Assembly: GCA_937897365.1 (NCBI GenBank)
Contig: CALCOP010000033.1
Location: forward strand, 1 to 21,720
DNA from: an uncultured euryarchaeote
Lineage (GTDB): Archaea > Thermoplasmatota > Poseidoniia > Poseidoniales > Poseidoniaceae
Direction: 5' to 3'
Length of the DNA: 21,720 nt
Position numbers and translations under genes: made by a program. The notes below the pieces were generated by a model. The model was not told where the DNA came from and searched no databases. It saw nothing but the letters and a program-made list of their open reading frames with translations. Below, piece after piece: positions 13,348 to 21,720 of the stretch. Position 1 is the first letter of the stretch. Each line of letters opens with the position of its first letter.

Positions 13348-16287
13348 ATGGCTGAGAAGGGACAAGAACACGGCTGGATTGAAGTTCGTGGCGCGCGAAC
13401 GCACAACCTCCAAGACGTGACCGTCCGCCTTCCCCGAGGAAAATTCGTCGTTATTTCAGGCGTCTCTGGTTCTGGAAAATCCAGTCTTGCATTTGATACA
13501 CTTTACGCTGAAGGGCAGCGACGCTATGTGGAAAGCCTTTCTTCCTATGCCCGCCAATTCATCGGGCAAATGAAAAAAGCCGATTGCGACGGTATTGAGG
13601 GCTTATCACCAGCTATTTCGATCGATCAAAAACAAGGCTCTCACAACCCCCGTTCAACTGTTGCTACAGTAACTGAAATTCAAGATTATTTGAGATTGCT
13701 TTGGGCAAGAATTGGCAAGCCACATTGTCCAGAATGCGGTAGAGAAGTTGCACGTCGAACGGTTCAAGAAATTGTAGATGATGTCGTGTGGAATATGGAA
13801 GGCCATGCAATCATCCTCTGGGCACCAGCAGTTCGCTCGAGAAAAGGAACACATCAAGATTTATTCCGGCAATTCGTCGAACAAGGCTATCTTCATGGTA
13901 AAGTCAACGGCCATGAAGTTGAGTTTGAAAACCCCCCTGAACTGGATAAGAATTTCCGTCACGATATCGATGTGCGAATAGACCGTTTACGGTGCAGTAT
14001 AGAGAAGCGTCAACGACTAACAGAGTCGGTTGAAGATGCTCTCCGTATCGGCGGCGGTACAGTAGCGATCGAAAGTATTGAAGCACCCGGTGATGATGCA
14101 GAACTTTCCGAAGGTACTCGGGCTCATTTTACGAAGGTTGGTGAAACAGTTGCTTGGTCTGAAGATTTTGCCTGCCCCGAACACGGCGCTTTCATGCCAG
14201 AACTCTCTCCACGAGTCTTCTCGTTTAACTCTCCACTTGGAGCATGTGGAGTTTGCCAAGGACTCGGTGTTGAACGCAGATTCAATATTGACCTCATTAT
14301 CGATGGCACCCTTACAGTTTCGAACGGTTGCGTGCGCCCCTGGCGACAATCCATGTCTCCATCATGGTATCGTCGTCTACTTGAACAGGTTTGCTCCCAT
14401 TATAGCATTTCCCGCAATACACCTTTTGAACTTCTTTCAGATGATGATAAAGACATTCTTCTCAATGGATCAGGTTCGACGGTTATCAATTTCCACTTTG
14501 AATCAGATAACGGCTCTGTATACAAGATGAACCGTCCTTGGGAGGGCATTATCGCCCGGCTACAGAAAACGTACACAGAGACGACATCTGAACGAACCCG
14601 TGGACGCCTCATCAGTTGTATGACGGATCTCGATTGTTCAGAATGTGGTGGCGAGAAACTCAACGCAGCAGCCCGTTATGTTTCAGTTGGCGGTATTCGC
14701 CTACCAGAAGTCAGTCGTTGTTCCGTACACGATTCACTCGCACTTATTCGAGCATGGCAACCAAATGGTCCCGGTGCACCTGAAAATTTTGCAGATGTGC
14801 TTGATATCCTCGACGAACGCAGCCTGTTTATTGGAAAAGACATCCTCAAGGAAATCGAAAGTAGGCTTGGCTTCCTCGACAGTGTCGGACTTGACTACCT
14901 TACTCTTGAGCGTAAAGCAAACACCCTCTCCGGAGGCGAAAGTCAACGAATCCGTCTTGCTACACAGATTGGAAGCCGACTTACAGGAGTCATGTATGTT
15001 CTTGATGAACCGTCTATTGGATTACATCAGCGCGATAATGCCCGTCTCCTCTCGACGTTACGTGAATTAAGCGATCTCGGCAATACACTCGTCGTCGTTG
15101 AACATGACGAAGATACACTGCGGCAGGCAGATTGGTTGTGTGATTTAGGTCCTGGTGCCGGTTTAGAAGGGGGCACAGTTGTTGCCAATGGACCGCCTGA
15201 AGTTGCAATGAAGACGAAGGATTCTGTTACAGGTGCTTTTTTGAGTGGAAAGCGAACGATTGCAACTCCTGAAAAGAGAAGAAAACCAACGAAGAAATGG
15301 ATTTCAATAAAGGGAGCTCAGCACAATAATTTACAATCTATTCATGCCAAATTTCCTATCGGTTGCATGACAGCAATAACAGGTGTTTCCGGCTCCGGAA
15401 AGTCTTCACTTGTTTCAGGAATATTAGCTCCAGCACTCCAACGACATCTCCACAATTCGGATAAAGTTGCAGGAAAACACTCCAGTCTCAAAGGACTCGA
15501 ACACGTCGATAAAGCCATCATTATCGACCAGTCACCTATTGGCCGAACACCACGTTCTAATCCAGCGACATACACCAAAGTTTTTGATGAAATTCGTATT
15601 CTTTTTTCAAAGACTACATTGGCTAAGGAACGGGGTTACAAGCCCGGACACTTCAGTTTCAACGTCAAAGGAGGCCGCTGCGAATCGTGTAAAGGCGCTG
15701 GTTCGATTAAGTTAGAAATGAACTTCCTTCCTGATGTATGGATTACTTGCGATATCTGTAACGGCCTACGTTATACTCGCGAATGCCTTGAGGTCACATG
15801 GAAAGGCAAGAATATCAACGACATTCTTCAAATGCCGATAGGAGAGGCTGTCGATTTCTTTGAAAACCACAAAAAAATATTCAGAACGCTTGACACACTT
15901 CGTTCAGTAGGTCTTTCCTATGTCCGTTTAGGGCAGCCTGCAACAACCCTCTCTGGCGGTGAAGCACAACGAGTGAAACTCGCCAGTGAATTACGACGCC
16001 CTCCAAATAAGCATACAGTTTACATTCTTGACGAGCCAACTACAGGTCTTTCTTTCTCAGATGTGGAACTACTCATCAACGTACTCCTTGAATTGCGAGC
16101 CAAAGGTCATAGCGTTATCGTTATTGAACACCACCTTGATGTCATAAAATCTGCAGATTGGGTTATCGACCTTGGGCCAGAGGGCGGTGAGCGGGGTGGC
16201 ATGATTCTTGCACAAGGGACACCAGAGGACATTGCTTCTGTCGACGAGAGCTTTACAGGCCAATATTTGAGCAAACTTCTCAATTGA
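13348..16287 (+). CDS. uvrA: excinuclease ABC subunit UvrA
   Basis: UvrA is the DNA-damage-recognising ATPase of nucleotide excision repair. From the ATG at 13348 (MAEKGQEHGW) it has 979 residues; the frame is open to 13315, but 'gagttgat' before 13348 and the family N-terminus favour the later start. Two ABC modules are visible: Walker A GVSGSGKSS at 38-46 and again near 679-687; signature LSGGESQR at about 530 and LSGGEAQR at about 870; and Walker B VLDEPSIGLHQRD and ILDEPTTGLSFSD. Zinc sites are CPEC at 127-130 with later partners, CGVC, and the C-terminal pair CESC/CDIC at 778-781 and 801-804, which belongs to the DNA-binding zinc finger. All key residues are intact. uvrB and uvrC are not in the window. 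In archaea the uvr genes are regarded as acquired from bacteria. Confidence 0.97.
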   Translation: MAEKGQEHGWIEVRGARTHNLQDVTVRLPRGKFVVISGVSGSGKSSLAFDTLYAEGQRRYVESLSSYARQFIGQMKKADCDGIEGLSPAISIDQKQGSHNPRSTVATVTEIQDYLRLLWARIGKPHCPECGREVARRTVQEIVDDVVWNMEGHAIILWAPAVRSRKGTHQDLFRQFVEQGYLHGKVNGHEVEFENPPELDKNFRHDIDVRIDRLRCSIEKRQRLTESVEDALRIGGGTVAIESIEAPGDDAELSEGTRAHFTKVGETVAWSEDFACPEHGAFMPELSPRVFSFNSPLGACGVCQGLGVERRFNIDLIIDGTLTVSNGCVRPWRQSMSPSWYRRLLEQVCSHYSISRNTPFELLSDDDKDILLNGSGSTVINFHFESDNGSVYKMNRPWEGIIARLQKTYTETTSERTRGRLISCMTDLDCSECGGEKLNAAARYVSVGGIRLPEVSRCSVHDSLALIRAWQPNGPGAPENFADVLDILDERSLFIGKDILKEIESRLGFLDSVGLDYLTLERKANTLSGGESQRIRLATQIGSRLTGVMYVLDEPSIGLHQRDNARLLSTLRELSDLGNTLVVVEHDEDTLRQADWLCDLGPGAGLEGGTVVANGPPEVAMKTKDSVTGAFLSGKRTIATPEKRRKPTKKWISIKGAQHNNLQSIHAKFPIGCMTAITGVSGSGKSSLVSGILAPALQRHLHNSDKVAGKHSSLKGLEHVDKAIIIDQSPIGRTPRSNPATYTKVFDEIRILFSKTTLAKERGYKPGHFSFNVKGGRCESCKGAGSIKLEMNFLPDVWITCDICNGLRYTRECLEVTWKGKNINDILQMPIGEAVDFFENHKKIFRTLDTLRSVGLSYVRLGQPATTLSGGEAQRVKLASELRRPPNKHTVYILDEPTTGLSFSDVELLINVLLELRAKGHSVIVIEHHLDVIKSADWVIDLGPEGGERGGMILAQGTPEDIASVDESFTGQYLSKLLN

Positions 16288-16346
16288 ACCTTCCGTATTG
16301 TTCAAAGAGCGTAGTCGTTGGCCTTCTTTACACCCCAACAGGGGGC

Positions 16347-16351
16347 AGGTG
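16347..16351 (+). promoter_or_regulatory. ribosome-binding site supporting the purL start at 16359
   Basis: 'aggtg' lies seven bases before the ATG at 16359. The same spacing is seen for the perfect site before purQ. This favours 16359 over the in-frame TTG at 16284, which overlaps the end of uvrA. Confidence 0.55.
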
Positions 16352-16358
16352 TACTTCA

Positions 16359-19300
16359 ATGGCTGTAACACGAGTAGAAGTGACCCCAAAACAAGGTGAA
16401 GGAATGCGTGATGTCCGGGGCGACGTCATTCGTCGGCAACTCAAAGCAGATCACAATCTTGATGTTTCAAATGTCCGTTCAATTAACGGATTTTTAATTA
16501 AATCAAATGTTGAAAAATCCGCGATTGACGACAGAGCGAACGACCTTTTTGCCGATCCAATTATTGAAGATGTTTTGACAGATTCCCTCTTTTTAACATC
16601 GAGTGAGCACTTCCCTCTAACTCCTGATGCAGCTATTACGATTGGCTTCAAACCCGGCGTTACTGATAATCCAGGTAGTGCGGCATACGACGGTTTTCAA
16701 ACACTTTTCCCACAAACAGACCTTGTTGACGCTTCAATTTCCACGTACCACACCTATGCATTTTTTGGTTTACCAGATGGAGTAACGTGTGAATGGCTTG
16801 CTGCAACGCTGCATAACAGTTTGATTCAACGTGCGGTGGTTGCAGATTCTGCTGCTTGTTCAAATGGCCAGTGGCCTGCAATCGATTATCCAGAAAAACC
16901 CCCACAAACCCTTACACCACCTAAACGAGTTGACTTGGAAATTCCAGATGAGGCACTTGAGAATCTTTCGGAAACCGGCTTACTTGCCCTTAATCTGGAA
17001 GAGATGCAAACCATTCAAGCACACTATCGAGACACGACTATTCAGCAGTCGAGAGCAGCTGTTGGTATTGTCCCTGACGCTCCAACAGATGTTGAACTTG
17101 AATGCTTAGCTCAGACATGGAGTGAGCACTGCAAGCACAAAATATTCGCATCTAAAATCCACCATGTTGATGTAGATACTGGTGAAGACACCTATATTGA
17201 TTCAATATTCAAAACCCACATCATGAAACCCACTCATGATTTACAAAAAGAAGTCGACTGGCTTCTCTCTGTTTTCCATGACAATTCGGGCGTCATTGCA
17301 TGGGATGAAAATTGGAGCGTGTGTATGAAGGCAGAAACGCACAATTCCCCTTCCGCACTTGATCCCTATGGAGGGGCAATGACAGGTATTGTAGGCGTCA
17401 ACAGAGACATTCTTGGAACAGGATTGGGGGCTCGCCCAATCGCTAATACGGATGTCTTTTGTTTTGGTCCACCAGATTGGGATGGAGAACTTCCTGACAA
17501 TCTCTTCCATCCATCGCGCGTATTCAGAGGCGTTCATGCAGGGGTCCGTGTTGGCGGTAATGAATCGGGCATCCCAACGGTCAACGGTGCTATTGTGTTT
17601 GACAACCGCTACATTGGCAAACCCCTCGTGTACTGCGGTACAGTAGGCATAATGCCACGAAAACTTCCAGACGGCCGTGAATCCCACATCAAAACCCCTT
17701 CACCCGGAGATATTGTCTATATGGTCGGAGGCCGTGTTGGGTATGATGGTATTCATGGCGCTACATTTTCATCATTGGAGTTGACTGAAGAATCCCCGTC
17801 AAGCGCTGTCCAAATTGGGGATCCAATCACGCAAAAGAAAATGCTTGATATGGTCTTAGAAGCGCGTGATGCAGGACTCATTTCCTGTATTACAGATAAT
17901 GGAGCAGGAGGCCTTTCTTCATCGATTGGAGAAATGGCGGAATACACGAATGGATGCGAAATCGACTTGGCGAAAGTGCCACTTAAGCAGCCAGGATTGT
18001 CCGCATGGGAAATTCTTGTTTCTGAAAGCCAGGAGCGAATGACGATTGCAGTTCGTCCTGAACACCGCGAGGCTTTTGATGCAATGGCCCAGTTACATGA
18101 AGTTGAAGCAACGCCTGTCGCAACCTTCACGAACTCAGGTATGTTTCACGTCAAATACGGTGAGGATACCGTTGCTTATCTCTCAATAGAGTTCCTCCAT
18201 GATGGCGTACCCCAACTCCAACTTGAATCTGAATGGAGTACACCTACTCCTGAAAAGTTCGACCCTGCAACCATTCAGTTGGATAAAGATGGCCACTCCG
18301 ACTTGTTATTGAGGATGCTTGCCCGTCCAAATATCGCTTCAAAAGAATCATGGGTAAGGCAGTATGATCATGAAGTCATTGCCCAAACTGCAGTCAAACC
18401 CTTTGTCGGCGTTCATCGCGATGGGCCTGGAGATGCCGGGGTAATCGCACCCCTTCATGGAGACCCCCACGGACTTGTTATCTCGTGTGGGATTGCGCCA
18501 AGATATTCGGATTTAGACGCAGGTGCAATGGCAGCTGCATCGATTGATGAAGCTGTTCGTAATGCGGTATGTGCGGGAATAAACGTCGATAAGATGGCAG
18601 GTCTTGACAACTTTTGTTGGCCCGACTCCATCGAATCGGTGAAAACCCCCGATGGTAAATTCAAACTTGCGCAGTTAGTTCGGGCAAATCGAGAACTTGA
18701 ACGTGTTTGTCGAGCGTACAAATTACCTTGCGTATCAGGAAAGGACTCTATGAAAAATGATTACGGTACTGGTGAGAAAAAGATTTCAATCCCGCCTACA
18801 CTTCTATACTCTGTGTTTGGAGATCAACCCGATGTTCGTTTTACAGCAACGAGCGATTTCAAAAACAGAGGAGATAAAATATACCTTATTGGCCAGTCGA
18901 AGGAAGAACTTGGTGCTTCAGAAATTTCGTTTATGCTTCATGAAAGTGGAGAGGCAGCTGGAATTGGGGGGCAGGTTCCGTTGCTCCCAGACCCTGAAAC
19001 CAATCTCACCACTTACCGTGCCCTCTCGACAGCAATTCAGGCAGGTTTAGTTCGAACTGCCCATGACTGTTCAGAAGGAGGTGTTGCCGTAGCTGCCGCA
19101 GAAATGTGCATTGGTGGTCGTGTTGGTGCAGAAATCGATATTGATGGCACCGGCCCTTCGGGCGTATGGTCTCGACTTTGGGGTGAATCTCTCGGACGGT
19201 TCATTGTCGGTGTTCAGCCGGAGGATGAAGCAGACTTTGTTGAATGGATGTCGGGCCATTCAATTACGTTACTCGGTGAAGTTACGGACACGGACAAAAT

Positions 19301-19400
19301 GGTCATTTCAGACGGATACGAAGTTCTTATTGAAGCAGAAATAGACTCCATGGTTGAATCATGGCAGAATACACTTGACATGACTGGAGGTGTTGCTTAA
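16359..19400 (+). CDS. purL: phosphoribosylformylglycinamidine synthase PurL with N-terminal PurS-like region
   Basis: FGAM synthase converts FGAR, ATP and glutamine to FGAM in step four of purine synthesis. The product has 1013 residues, longer than small PurL (about 720-760) and shorter than the one-chain large enzyme (about 1290). Residues 1 to about 160 look like two PurS-type halves: VTRVEVTPKQGEGMRD near 3-18 and AITIGFKPGVTDNPGS near 92-107. The catalytic part begins near 200 with WSEHCKHKIF at 254-263, a PurL hallmark, followed by KAETHNSPSALDPYGGA (ATP/FGAR binding) and ITDNGAGGLSSSIGE. A second AIR-synthase-type half contains VSGKDSMKNDYG and HDCSEGG. The glutaminase domain is missing and is supplied by purQ, whose start overlaps the purL stop by one base. 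No separate purS is seen, consistent with its incorporation here. Confidence 0.95.
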   Translation: MAVTRVEVTPKQGEGMRDVRGDVIRRQLKADHNLDVSNVRSINGFLIKSNVEKSAIDDRANDLFADPIIEDVLTDSLFLTSSEHFPLTPDAAITIGFKPGVTDNPGSAAYDGFQTLFPQTDLVDASISTYHTYAFFGLPDGVTCEWLAATLHNSLIQRAVVADSAACSNGQWPAIDYPEKPPQTLTPPKRVDLEIPDEALENLSETGLLALNLEEMQTIQAHYRDTTIQQSRAAVGIVPDAPTDVELECLAQTWSEHCKHKIFASKIHHVDVDTGEDTYIDSIFKTHIMKPTHDLQKEVDWLLSVFHDNSGVIAWDENWSVCMKAETHNSPSALDPYGGAMTGIVGVNRDILGTGLGARPIANTDVFCFGPPDWDGELPDNLFHPSRVFRGVHAGVRVGGNESGIPTVNGAIVFDNRYIGKPLVYCGTVGIMPRKLPDGRESHIKTPSPGDIVYMVGGRVGYDGIHGATFSSLELTEESPSSAVQIGDPITQKKMLDMVLEARDAGLISCITDNGAGGLSSSIGEMAEYTNGCEIDLAKVPLKQPGLSAWEILVSESQERMTIAVRPEHREAFDAMAQLHEVEATPVATFTNSGMFHVKYGEDTVAYLSIEFLHDGVPQLQLESEWSTPTPEKFDPATIQLDKDGHSDLLLRMLARPNIASKESWVRQYDHEVIAQTAVKPFVGVHRDGPGDAGVIAPLHGDPHGLVISCGIAPRYSDLDAGAMAAASIDEAVRNAVCAGINVDKMAGLDNFCWPDSIESVKTPDGKFKLAQLVRANRELERVCRAYKLPCVSGKDSMKNDYGTGEKKISIPPTLLYSVFGDQPDVRFTATSDFKNRGDKIYLIGQSKEELGASEISFMLHESGEAAGIGGQVPLLPDPETNLTTYRALSTAIQAGLVRTAHDCSEGGVAVAAAEMCIGGRVGAEIDIDGTGPSGVWSRLWGESLGRFIVGVQPEDEADFVEWMSGHSITLLGEVTDTDKMVISDGYEVLIEAEIDSMVESWQNTLDMTGGVA
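19386..19392 (+). promoter_or_regulatory. perfect Shine-Dalgarno site for purQ inside the end of purL
   Basis: 'ggaggtg' is fully complementary to the canonical 16S tail and lies seven bases before the purQ ATG at 19400. With the TAATG overlap of stop and start it implies translational coupling of the two subunits. Confidence 0.8.
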
Positions 19401-20254
19401 TGTCGGCACCGAAGGTCGCTGTACTGTTTGGTTTTGGAATCAACTGTGATCATGAGACTGCAGCGGTTTTTAATCTGGTTGGTGGCGATTCCGAACGTAT
19501 TCACGTTAACCATTTTGTGTCTGGAAACCGCTCTCTTGAGGATTTTGAGATTCTCGCCGTTCCCGGAGGTTTTTCGTTTGGAGACCACCTTGGCAGTGGC
19601 CGATTGATGGGCAATAGAATGCGGTTTGCACTACGAGAACAATTACATGCTTTTGTCGCAGCTGGAAAGCCAATTATTGGTATCTGTAATGGTTTCCAAG
19701 TTCTTGTGAAAACAGGATTACTTCCAGGCCCCGGTGCAGATGGCCCCCTTCCTGATTTTGTCCAGAGGGCCAGCCTTACGTTGAATGATTCTGGAAGGTA
19801 TGAGGACAGGTGGGTCACTCTTGAATTCGATGACCAGAGTCCGTGTATCTGGACAAAAGGCATTCAAAGAATCGACTGTCCAGTACGCCACGGAGAAGGA
19901 AAATTTGTCATGCCATCAACAACAGATTTCGATGCACTTGCAGCAAACCACCAACTTACCGTTCGTTACGTTGATCCTAAATCACCAATTGGTGAAGGAA
20001 TTTCCGACCAACCCCTCCCATTCCCCCTCTCTCCTAACGGGAGCATGCGGAACATAGCAGGTATTTGTGATGCGACAGGTCTCGTGTTTGGATTAATGCC
20101 CCATCCAGAAGCTGTTTACGCCAAATGGCTTCACCCAGACCATACTCGAAATACGGCACCAGGCCCTCTTACCAGCGACACGCTTGGAGAGTGGGAAGGG
20201 GAAGGGCTCCAGATGTTCCGAAATGCAGTTCAGTACGTCCTCTCAAAGCGTTGA
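19400..20254 (+). CDS. purQ: phosphoribosylformylglycinamidine synthase glutaminase subunit PurQ
   Basis: PurQ is the class I glutamine amidotransferase that releases ammonia for PurL. The 284-residue product shows the nucleophile elbow GICNGFQ (94-100) with Cys96, and MPHPE (233-237) with His235 and Glu237, completing the triad. The N-terminus VAVLFGFGINCDHET and the PGGFSFGDHLGSG segment (55-67) are typical of PurQ. It is longer than compact PurQ (about 225), with an insertion around 110-155 and a C-terminal extension of about 30 residues that carries DHTRNTAPG. It overlaps purL by one base and ends four bases before the next gene. Confidence 0.96.
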   Translation: MSAPKVAVLFGFGINCDHETAAVFNLVGGDSERIHVNHFVSGNRSLEDFEILAVPGGFSFGDHLGSGRLMGNRMRFALREQLHAFVAAGKPIIGICNGFQVLVKTGLLPGPGADGPLPDFVQRASLTLNDSGRYEDRWVTLEFDDQSPCIWTKGIQRIDCPVRHGEGKFVMPSTTDFDALAANHQLTVRYVDPKSPIGEGISDQPLPFPLSPNGSMRNIAGICDATGLVFGLMPHPEAVYAKWLHPDHTRNTAPGPLTSDTLGEWEGEGLQMFRNAVQYVLSKR

Positions 20255-20258
20255 TACA

Positions 20259-21296
20259 ATGACACAAACGCAACGAATCCAACACATCGACTCTCTACGC
20301 GGAGTTGCCGTGTTGCTCATGGTTATGGTTCATGCTGCAGCAACATGGAATCCTTTTCATTCACCACAACCGAGCGTTCTCGCTTACATTATATCGGGAC
20401 TTGGTGGACTTGCAGCTCCACTTTTCGTTACGCTTTTCGGCTGGGGAATTTTTCGCAGTAACTTGACATGGAGGCAAAGGGTATTTCATTCTCTCTTTCT
20501 CTTTACGATGCAGATTCTCGTTAATGTTACTTCACCACACTTGTTTGAAACCTTTACACCAGGCGTACTCTCATTGATGGGGCTCCTTACGTTGATTTTA
20601 CCGAGTTTCAAATCTCAGTTTACGGCGAGGAGCATAACCACATTTGTATCATTAACCACTTTCGTTTTCTTCATCCAATTCTTTAACCCAGAAATACAAG
20701 GGACCGGGAATTGGACTGAAAGGATCGAAGGCAACTCTCTTTCTTCTGTTGTTTCAAACCTTCTTTTTACCGGGACATATCCACTATTTCCGTGGATATT
20801 ATTCGCAGTATTCGGTGCTGTAATCTCAATGCGTGGTTCGAATTATGGTGCTAACATTTCTTTAATACAACCGATCAAGTATTCGATAGCGTGCGGTCTG
20901 CTTTTCTGCCTTGGTTCTTTTTACGTCTCAAGTAGAATGGATGTGCTTTGGGCACACCCCACATCTGCTGCAACTCTGACCTTCTTTCCAGCGAACACAG
21001 CATTCATCATTGCCGCATTCACTGGCGTTGTTTTGATTTGGTTGTTCGTCCAATCAATGGTTCCGCTGATACTCAAGAGCTCGGGACAAATGTCCTTAAC
21101 GATATACGTAGTGCACTTCATACCACTCACTTTTATGAGGGATTTTGAGGTAACATACCAATGGAGCCTAACGGCTTCATCAATTGTGGTGGTGTGCTAT
21201 ACGCTAATTTGGATGCCGCTTGCAGCAACGTGGCTGAAGCGGTACCCAAAAGTAACGCTCGAGGCTCTTCTCAAAGGGATTCGAAAATCACTCTGA
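20259..21296 (+). CDS. multi-pass membrane acyltransferase-like protein (DUF1624/HGSNAT or DUF418-like)
   Basis: From the ATG at 20259 the product has 345 residues with about nine to ten hydrophobic segments. The N-terminus RIQHIDSLRGVAVLLMVMVH, including His25, matches the 'R-x-x-x-x-D-x-L-R-G-x-x-x-x-x-M-x-x-x-H' start of DUF1624/heparan-alpha-glucosaminide acetyltransferase-like and related acyltransferase proteins. Near the end, SSGQMSLTIYVVH resembles the 'GRMSLTxYxxH' motif shared with DUF418/YeiB proteins. Such proteins are thought to transfer acyl groups onto envelope sugars or lipids; substrates here are unknown. An in-frame start at 20184 exists but lies inside purQ and lacks the family's N-terminus. 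Being four bases after purQ it is probably read through from the purine genes, without a clear functional link. The 3' end overlaps the rhodopsin gene by nine bases, tail to tail. Confidence 0.72.
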   Translation: MTQTQRIQHIDSLRGVAVLLMVMVHAAATWNPFHSPQPSVLAYIISGLGGLAAPLFVTLFGWGIFRSNLTWRQRVFHSLFLFTMQILVNVTSPHLFETFTPGVLSLMGLLTLILPSFKSQFTARSITTFVSLTTFVFFIQFFNPEIQGTGNWTERIEGNSLSSVVSNLLFTGTYPLFPWILFAVFGAVISMRGSNYGANISLIQPIKYSIACGLLFCLGSFYVSSRMDVLWAHPTSAATLTFFPANTAFIIAAFTGVVLIWLFVQSMVPLILKSSGQMSLTIYVVHFIPLTFMRDFEVTYQWSLTASSIVVVCYTLIWMPLAATWLKRYPKVTLEALLKGIRKSL

Positions 21297-21720
21297 TTCT
21301 GCAGCAGTGAGTGCTTCGGTAGCTTTCTTAGCACCCATCCAAGCAACAACACCGAAACCGATCTTGTTGATGATATCTGCAATGTTGTAAGCGACTGCCA
21401 TGTATTCTGCACCGTTGGTCATTTCGATAAGAGCAACTTCAGGGCTGAAGAGGTAACCGAGCGGGTAAATGATCCAGCCGACTACGATAAACCAGCGGAG
21501 TGCGTTTGCGCTCCACATGAGTTCTGGTGCAATCTTGCTGTTGTCAACACCGAGTCCATCTGTCCAAGGGGTTCCAGTTGCGACGACAATCATTGCCCAT
21601 CCCATGCCACCAAGCAAGAGTGCTGGGATAGCAGCCATGAGACCAGCTTCTCCAGCATATCCGAATCCAATCATGATAAGAGCGCCAGTGAAACAGATTC
21701 CTGTGAATCCAAGTCCAGCG
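21288..21720 (-). CDS. proteorhodopsin-type light-driven pump, C-terminal part (5' end outside window)
   Basis: The visible 143 or so residues are the last helices of a type 1 microbial rhodopsin. 'IGFGYAGEAGLMAA' matches the 'VFGYMGEAGIMAA' segment of proteorhodopsin, 'WFIVVGWIIYPLGYL' is helix F with the conserved Trp, Tyr and Pro, and 'AYNIADIINKIGFG' is helix G. Its Lys (codon 21363-21365) should bind retinal through a Schiff base, and the Asp four residues before it is the conserved counter-ion-complex Asp. The frame stays open to the window edge (…GLGFTGIFCTGALI before the internal Met at 21674), so the start lies outside. Helix C, which holds the proton acceptor, donor and colour-tuning residue, is not visible, so ion type and colour cannot be read. 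Planktonic archaea of Marine Group II carry such genes. Confidence 0.93.
   Translation of the reverse strand, partial: AGLGFTGICFTGALIMIGFGYAGEAGLMAAIPALLLGGMGWAMIVVATGTPWTDGLGVDNSKIAPELMWSANALRWFIVVGWIIYPLGYLFSPEVALIEMTNGAEYMAVAYNIADIINKIGFGVVAWMGAKKATEALTAAESE

Noticed and set aside
16284..16358. Longer PurL starting at a TTG at 16284
   Set aside because: It overlaps uvrA, adds 25 residues without family resemblance, and the ATG at 16359 has a good ribosome-binding site.
20184..20258. Longer acyltransferase starting inside purQ
   Set aside because: The extra 25 residues are out-of-frame purQ sequence; the family N-terminus begins at 20259.

Overview
The window looks like chromosomal DNA of a marine planktonic archaeon, most likely Marine Group II Euryarchaeota (Candidatus Poseidoniales). 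The basis is a mixture: a proteorhodopsin-type pump at the right edge, archaeal-style genes (beta-CASP nuclease without KH domains, AlaX, a ferredoxin next to a geranylgeranyl-reductase-like flavoprotein, leaderless-looking starts beside a few strong Shine-Dalgarno sites), bacterial-type genes (UvrA, an S4/RluA pseudouridine synthase, a membrane desaturase), and a large secreted protein with Asp-rich repeats. The lineage call is inference. No rRNA, tRNA, CRISPR array, insertion sequence or phage gene was seen.

Layout. Positions 1-755 hold the C-terminal part of an M28 zinc peptidase. It converges on a long minus-strand gene (779-3697) for a secreted, membrane-anchored beta-helix protein with seven calcium-type repeats, followed upstream by an M50 intramembrane protease (3780-4712). 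A small putative helix-turn-helix/coiled-coil protein diverges from the protease (about 4811-5314). A minus-strand run from 8275 down to 5390 encodes, in transcription order, a 2[4Fe-4S] ferredoxin, a truncated GGR-like flavoprotein, a three-His-box fatty-acid desaturase and the tRNA-editing enzyme AlaX. A 442-base AT-rich spacer (8276-8717) separates this from a 12.6-kb plus-strand run: beta-CASP nuclease, basic zinc-ribbon protein, TauE/SafE exporter, MoeA, RluA-type pseudouridine synthase, UvrA, PurL (with an N-terminal PurS-like part), PurQ and a multi-pass acyltransferase-like protein. The last gene overlaps tail to tail with the rhodopsin gene (21288 to beyond 21720).

Working together. 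PurL and PurQ are translationally coupled and make FGAM synthase; PurS function appears to be built into PurL. The ferredoxin, the GGR-like protein and the desaturase could form one electron-transfer set acting on membrane lipids; this is the most interesting hypothesis here, because archaeal lipids are isoprenoid and a classical acyl desaturase has no obvious substrate. The extracellular peptidase and the repeat protein fit a lifestyle of degrading and binding particulate protein or polysaccharide, and the rhodopsin fits sunlit surface water. Most of the remainder is ordinary housekeeping; I did not find a clear-cut new defence or mobile system.
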